Below, piece after piece: positions 58,791-64,000 of a stretch of DNA of 64,000 nt. The stretch covers positions 62,001 to 126,000 of the forward strand of contig OY730172.1 in NCBI GenBank assembly GCA_963422465.1, given 5' to 3'. This DNA comes from Lichina pygmaea (lineage: Eukaryota > Ascomycota > Lichinomycetes > Lichinales > Lichinaceae). Position numbers and translations under genes: made by a program. The notes below the pieces were generated by a model. It ran no database searches. It worked only from the letters and a program-made list of their open reading frames with translations, and had not been told where the DNA came from. The first letter of the stretch is position 1; every line of letters starts with the position of its first letter.

Positions 58791-59306
58791 TCAAGCTAGA
58801 CCCTCGGCGCCGAGCGGCTGCATGCCATTGGGCTGGAATGGAAAGTCGACGAAGCCATCGAGCATCCAATTCAACGGGTCGAAGACCTCGTACGTCGGCT
58901 CGGTCAGGAGCGCGTTGTTGCAGCCGCCGCCGCCGGTGAAGTTGGCCGAGTTGATGCTCGGCGTCGTGCTCGTCGTGAGCGGGTGCAGGAGCGGTGCGGC
59001 GTGAGCGTTGGGCGAGCGGGCTGGCGCCAGGTTGAGCAGGGCTCCGTTGGCACCGGAGGTCGCAGCCGTACCTCCGTTCATGGCGCCGGGCGTAGCCACC
59101 ATCGTGGGCGTGTTCGCGGCCGTCGTCGCCATGAGGAAGGACTGGCCGTGCGGCAGGAGGCTCGAGTCGCCGTTGACCGCGGCCATGGCCGTCGAGCTCG
59201 ACGACGCTTCGGCGGCAGAGGTATCTGGATCTGTCGGGTTTTGGACCGCGGCTGATACGCGTGTCAGCGCGCATCCGTCGGCAGCGGCGAAGCTGGGATC
59301 ACGTGC

Positions 59307-59347
<41 letters not shown>

Positions 59348-61671
59348 CTCTACGAAGGCACATACAGTCGAGGTTGCATCGCGTTCGCGCTTGGAATTCC
59401 TCGCGCCACCGCCAGACCGAGTCGTACACGAGACTCATGCTCATCCGACACCGGACCTTGAGCATCAGGCTCCCCTCGAGGTCGGTCCAGTGCCTTTCGG
59501 CGAAGTGATGCGCCTCGCCGGCACCGCCTCCTCGCCACAGCTGCACCAAGACCTCGGCGAGACGAGCGGGTAGATCGTTGTCGACGACACTCATCTGGCG
59601 GATCGCTCGAATGGTCCCTTTGAAGACGTCCTTGCCTTCCTCTCGATCGAGGTGGGCCGCCAAGGGGCTGTTTAGAAGCTTGTGCAGCGTGAAGCCGCTC
59701 GCGACGGTGATCTGCAAGATGTAGTTGGTGGCGTAGCGCAGCAGGGGCGTGTCGGTTCCCTCGAGCGACAACAGTCGGCCGACAAAGGACTTGGCGGCCA
59801 GGTAGAGTTTCGACAGGTCCGGGGACGACGACCTGCTCGGCGAAGCGTCGAAGAGCGCAGAGAGCCGCAGGTGGAGCTCGGCCGCTCGGAGATGAAGGGT
59901 GTCGATGACTGGACGAGTCAGCAGAACGAAATCGGATGGCATCACCGGACCGTTGGTCACCTTGGCCGACGGGGGGTGGAACGTCGGGCGCGACGGGCCC
60001 TATCCGCGCTTCCAGCTCGTCGAAGTCCCGGGCGAGCAGGTTACAGAGTATGTGCCTCTCGTCGGCCTTGGTCAGGCCCACCGGGTCGGTGGGATTGCTG
60101 TAGAGGGCCTTGGTGACCTTGTCGCAGAACCTCTCGATCTGGACCCTGTGAGACAGCTCCTCGGGCAAGAGATAGCTGGGATCCTTGAGCGCACCGGGAT
60201 CGAGCGTCCAGTCGTACAAGGTCCAAGGCCGTTGTCCGTAGCCGGTCGCAACGCTACGGAGAGGGGTCAGCCGGTCACGCTCCGGGCCGGCGCTCATCGC
60301 GAGAACGCCTCCGGGGGTGGAAGAGAGTCGGGGCCACACGAAAGTCGTACCATTGCGCGACGATGTTGCAAGCGGCCCAAGTCTTGACCCTATCCTTCAG
60401 GTCCTCGTCTCGAAGCTGGATGTGGAACCTGGTGAAGTCCTGGGCGAAGGACGGGCGGTGCAGGCCGATCTGCATCGCCACCTGCATCATGATGCCGCAC
60501 CACATGAAGGTGGCATCCGCGGACGTGGTGCTCACGGGAAAGGGCCAAGTACAGAGCAGGCACAGGGCCTTGACGACGTGCGACGTGTGCGGAATCTCCC
60601 CCAGCGTGGACCAGACCAGCCTCGACACCTTCGGCGCGAGCGCCGCGAACAAGGGCGCATCTCGCCGACTGGCGATGGAGACGACGGCCCAGAACAACAG
60701 CGGGCAGCTGTCGTGGTAGTAGTCGGGCGGCTTGCTTCGATCCAGCAAGGGAAGCAGGGGGTGGTACGAGTCAAAAAACCTGCGGGGACGGGAACGAGCT
60801 CGCGGCCGTCGTCATCAGCTCTCCAGACCCACACTCCAGCTAGACCACGGCGAGACAAAGCGGTGAGGGAGTGGCGAAACGCACTGGTGGAAGAGCTCGG
60901 CAATCCGATCGCCCGGGACGACGACGCCTTCGAGCGTCCTCGCGAAGGGTTCGAGGCCGTTCGGGCTCCTGAAGTAGCCGCTCCCGCCCTCGAGACCCTG
61001 TCGAAGATCCAGCAGCGACGCCACCGCTTCGTCCGACCGCATGCAGAGGTCCTGACGGAGGGGCAGCTGGTGGCCGGCGCCGACGGTGGCGCTGGCGCTG
61101 GCACTGGTACTGGCGCTGGCTTCCATGGCCGTCCCCGCCATGGCAAGCGATGGAGGTCGAGAGCCGGTGGGCGAATGTTGGGCCGAGGACGATTCCAACT
61201 GTCGTCGCAACTCCAAGAGCTCTCGTTCCATCTCGGCGTTGCGACTTCGCTTTCCGACGCGCTTGAAGGTGGACTCAATCTTGCACTCGAGCTTCAGCCG
61301 CCGACATCGGGAGCACTGCGTGAACGGATCTTGCACGACGTCACATCGGAGCTAGCAGGCGCCTCACGGTCAGCCTTGGAAGTCCCAGACCTCGTACGGG
61401 GGCTTCGACGGCGGTGCTAGTGGAGCAGCAGCAGCAGCGTCTCCAACCGGGACCACACCTTCTGCTGCCGACACTCATTGCATGCTCTTTTGACGCCGGG
61501 TAACCTCCTCCGGTCGTCGCCGCCTTCGTGGTCTCCTCCGTCGTCGATGCTATCGGATGCGCTGTCGAACTCGACGGTCGAGCGCCTTCTCTTACAGTTC
61601 AACGGAGGGCGACAGTGGGTCGGAGATCGATCCATCAGCTGAACGTGACCGATGCTACCTTTGCGAGCCAT
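58791..61671 (-). CDS. LEU3: Leu3-type Zn(II)2Cys6 transcription factor
   Basis: Exons 61671-61459, 61351-60885, 60779-60351, 60253-59961, 59908-59366 and 59251-58791 join in phase into 801 residues. Leu3 regulates leucine and branched-chain amino-acid genes in response to alpha-isopropylmalate. The binuclear cluster ACNECRQQKLRCDVVQDPF / TQCSRCRRLKLEC (CX2CX6CX9CX2CX6C) spans the first intron. The basic linker ESTFKRVGKRSRNAEMEREL is a Leu3-type hallmark. The regulatory domain has HPLLPLLDRSKPPDYYHDSC, SVATGYGQ-like VATGYGQRPWTLYDWTL, RVQIERFCDKVTKALYSNPT, RAAELHLRLSALF and YATNYILQITVASGFTLHKL. The Ala/Ser/Thr-rich C-terminus ends near a typical acidic-hydrophobic segment (VFDPLNWMLDGFVDFPF). 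Intron 5 holds a CTG run and is in frame. Confidence 0.92.
59307..59346. repeat. CAG/CTG repeat inside LEU3 intron 5
   Basis: About thirteen CAG units (plus strand) lie in the 114-bp intron 59365-59252. On the coding strand they read CTG, that is Leu, in the exon frame. Confidence 0.9.
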
Positions 61672-62357
61672 TGCCGCCGATACCGGTCGATCTGGATCTT
61701 GTCCACATCAACTGCTGCCCTGGGGACTACCGTACGCCGCCGGGGTTGGCGGGGTCACAGTTGATTCACCACGCTGGAAAGTCACGGTGGGAAGGTGGTG
61801 TGATGGGAAGAGGAGACTGACTACTTCTGCTGCGCTACACACGTCCCACGACATTACCGTATCCCATAATTGGCATCCACACAATATTGCTAGTATACTC
61901 CGTACTGCGGCGGGGTTGGGGTTGGGGTTAGGGTGGGGGAGGGAGGAGAGGGAGGGGAGGGAGGGGAGGGTGGGTTAGGGTGGGGTTCATGCCGCGGGCA
62001 AGGAAGCGCGACGCAAAAGTCCACGAGGGGGACGGTACTATATATTTTCCGTTCCGGGGATAATACAGTTGCATTATTCCAAGAGCAAACATCTTGTGGA
62101 TTCTCTTTGTGCATCTCCCTGAGTTTTTCGTGGAAGAAGGGATCCTTGATGGATTGTGCGATGGAAGATTGGTCATCGCACCAGCAAGGGTGATGGTAAG
62201 TGGCTTAGTCATCCAGATGGCGTCCTACGGATATCTCTGCCTTACTTACGTCGAGTACTCTACGGTACCGGTACATCTACTCCAGAAGACCTGTACGTAC
62301 TCTACATGGTATCTCGAGACGTACAGAGTACTGTATGTGCACAATGAAGTTTGCACG
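61672..62357. promoter_or_regulatory. Upstream region of LEU3
   Basis: No gene is supported. It contains the G-rich telomere-like tract at 61908-61986 and a GTAC-rich stretch at about 62255-62350. Confidence 0.5.
61908..61986 (+). repeat. G-rich tract with telomere-like TTAGGG words
   Basis: GGGGTTGGGGTTGGGGTTAG is followed by GGTGGGGGAGGGAGG-type purine runs and GGGTGGGTTAGGGTGGGG. It has more than ten G-runs of three or more on one strand within 80 bp, so G-quadruplex formation is likely. Confidence 0.85.
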
Positions 62358-62359
62358 TA

Positions 62360-63859
62360 CAGTCAGGTCCAGATAGTCTGAATCCACTTCCCCATTCAAG
62401 CTACCGAGAAAATATGGACTGGGTACGACGGGATCAGATTAGTCATCTAGAAAGTACGTATACTATAGCTAGTGTTACAAAAGTCATGTGCCTGAGAATA
62501 GTGACGATGATTGAAGAGATGATAACAGCAGTGATAGCAAAGACAGTAGTGACAGTAGTGACAGCAATAGGAATCAATAGTGCGTGTACCAGCCTTCTGC
62601 TCCAATGACTGCCTCAATACAACGGGGCATCAAGTCAATCAATTTGTCTATATGAGCCTGTGAAATCATCTGCCACGCTTCTGGAGTGTTCTCCTCAATC
62701 AACTGCTTGGCAGCTGCAACAGGCATTCGATGCAGTAATGGCTGCCGCTCCCGGATGTTCTTCTTGAGGGGAAACCAGTTGTGCTTAATCGGAGTCAGGT
62801 CTGGGGAATATGGTGGGAACTCCAGCACCGGATAGCCACTGTTTTGAAGCCAATCTCTCACTTCATGGCATTTGTGGATTGGTGCGTTTTCTTGCTGGAA
62901 CACCTCACCTGGCCCAATAAGCAACAGCAGCTGCTCCTGAAGAAGGGCCTTGTACGACCAGCCTGTCACTCCACCTTGTGGTGCCTCAGGGTCTCGCTGG
63001 CAGATAACCAGGGCAGATCGTCCACGTCCAGAGAATACAGCCCAGACCATCACTGAGGCTCGGCCTGATTGACTGGTTGTTTGTACAGCCCATGGCTTCC
63101 ATTTATCTCCTGGTGTTCTATTGCTCAGGGCTTAGTTAGTCTTGCTATACTCCATGAAGAGGGTAGAGTGGTGTACCTGAAAATCCACTCTTGTTTTTTG
63201 CCAGAACTTCGCTCAATAGAGCACTCATCACTCCACCAGACCTTGGCCCAGTCATCCCTTGTGTAGTGTTGATGCTGAAGAGCCCACTGCAGTCGTTGTG
63301 CAGCATTCTCATCTGTCAACAGGGGGCATTGTCGTCGAACATGTTTCCAGAGCTTTTGCTTGCTCATCCGGCTGTAGAAGGTGCTGTGCTTCACCTGGGG
63401 CATGATTGCACGATGCAGATCATTCATCTCAATACTGGGCAGCAGCTCTGTAGCTGGGCCAAGGGTGTCATCTTGCTCTTTTGTTGTTATAAGTGGTCGG
63501 CCACTTCGTGGTTCAGAGACGTTGTTGACTCGGTTGACTGAGAGTTCTCCAAGCGCTTGTTGCACTGCTCCTCGTGAAACATGCACTTTTTGGGCAGCCT
63601 TTCGTTGACTGAGCCCTCCCTTCTCAACTAGCGCTCTGACAGCACCACGTTCCTCGGTAGTCAGCTCTTCTTTTGGGCGTTGTGGTTGGTCGGCAGGTCG
63701 AGGCATCACGACTGCGATACTCAGTACGGTGGATCTTTTGGTTGTTTTGATGTTGTATACGTACTTTCTAGATGACTAATCTGATCCGGCTGTACCCGGT
63801 CTATATTTTCTCGGTCGCTTGAATGGGGGGGGTGGATTCAGACTTTCTGGACCTGACTG
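62360..63859 (-). mobile_element. Tc1-type DNA transposon with about 105-bp terminal inverted repeats
   Basis: The TIRs 62360-62463 and 63755-63859 begin CAGTCAGGTCCAGA and end GAAAGTACGTATAC, with only scattered mismatches. Both are flanked by TA (62358-62359, 63860-63861). The single gene inside is a DDE transposase on the minus strand. Size (1500 bp), TA target site and CAGT tips are typical of the Tc1/mariner superfamily. Confidence 0.93.
62574..63709 (-). CDS. Tc1/mariner transposase with one intron, catalytic triad altered
   Basis: Exons 63709-63177 and 63117-62574 give 358 residues; the 59-bp intron has a GTACAC donor, an ACTAAC branch site and a TAG acceptor. Joining restores the family motif EWIFRTPGDKWKPWAVQ. 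The N-terminal paired-type HTH region is EKGGLSQRKAAQKVHVSRGA with a GRP linker (EPRSGRPLITT). The DDE domain has WWSDECSIER (first Asp present), VFQQENAPIH (the usual QDN Asp is Glu) and PPYSPDLTPIKHNWFPLKKN (the usual Glu of PIE is Lys). The frame is open but the enzyme is probably inactive. The Glu to Lys change is a single G to A transition. Confidence 0.88.
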
Positions 63860-63861
63860 TA

Positions 63862-64000
63862 CGTATGTACGAGTCCGTACAGTACTTTCTGACGTCGTCT
63901 GCTACCAGTAGCGATACAGTATCACGACAAAAGTCTGTGTACTTCCGTACGTCCCGATATGTTGATTTTCGCAATGGGCATAAGTAATGCGACAAGATCA
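63862..64000. other. GTAC-rich right edge of the window
   Basis: CGTATGTACGAGTCCGTACAGTAC and a second GTAC-containing stretch lie at 63862-63886 and 63938-63955. No gene is visible. Confidence 0.4.

Overview
The window is nuclear DNA of a filamentous fungus (Dikarya, probably a basidiomycete). The genes are GC-rich and split by short introns (about 44-420 bp) with GTRNGT-like donors and CTGAC/CTAAC-like branch sites. They encode typical fungal proteins: an Rck2/Srk1 kinase, Rpd3, Rpn11, Tim50, a tyrosinase, a RidA protein, a UPF0390 protein, Mtc1 and a Leu3-type regulator. The phylum is inferred from gene structure and from the CpG-type mutation of the transposons. The species is not identifiable by reading.

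Layout. 1-1861: RCK2-like kinase (minus, cut by the window edge). 2857-9368: three TA-flanked terminal-inverted-repeat elements around a 976-codon low-complexity ORF (4354-7284). 9475-13195: a decayed gene and a five-exon unknown gene. 13214-20888: RPD3 (minus), RPN11 (plus), TIM50 (minus). 21541-43354: a transposon nest. An older LINE copy was split by two chromodomain-bearing Ty3/gypsy elements (A, 24929-36427; B, 36590-42975), and a full-length LINE (28265-33208) later entered the RT gene of A. Target-site duplications of 5, 5 and 13 bp fix the order. 43355-47568: no convincing gene, one long GT microsatellite. 47569-61671: tyrosinase, RidA, an unknown three-exon gene, UPF0390, MTC1 and LEU3. 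62360-63859: a Tc1-type transposon with a spliced transposase.

The most unusual observation is in the two gypsy elements. Each carries an antisense ORF between the end of pol and the 3' LTR, overlapping pol tail-to-tail by about 42-50 nt. Both predicted proteins have the exact spacing of a Zn(II)2Cys6 cluster (CX2CX6CX8CX2CX6C in B, CX2CX6CX11CX2CX6C in A). In B the cluster is followed by a coiled coil and an acidic C-terminus, as in a transcription factor. The LTRs of the same elements hold tandem arrays of 8-bp inverted repeats that could be its targets. The sense genes of both elements are riddled with stops, mostly TGA, and the LTR pairs differ almost only by transitions at CpG, the mark of a RIP-like or methyl-cytosine deamination process. 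The full-length LINE has an intact 1080-codon ORF2 and very few CpG.

The host genes are ordinary housekeeping and regulatory genes with no sign of an operon or biosynthetic cluster. Intergenic DNA is unusually rich in the palindrome GTAC.
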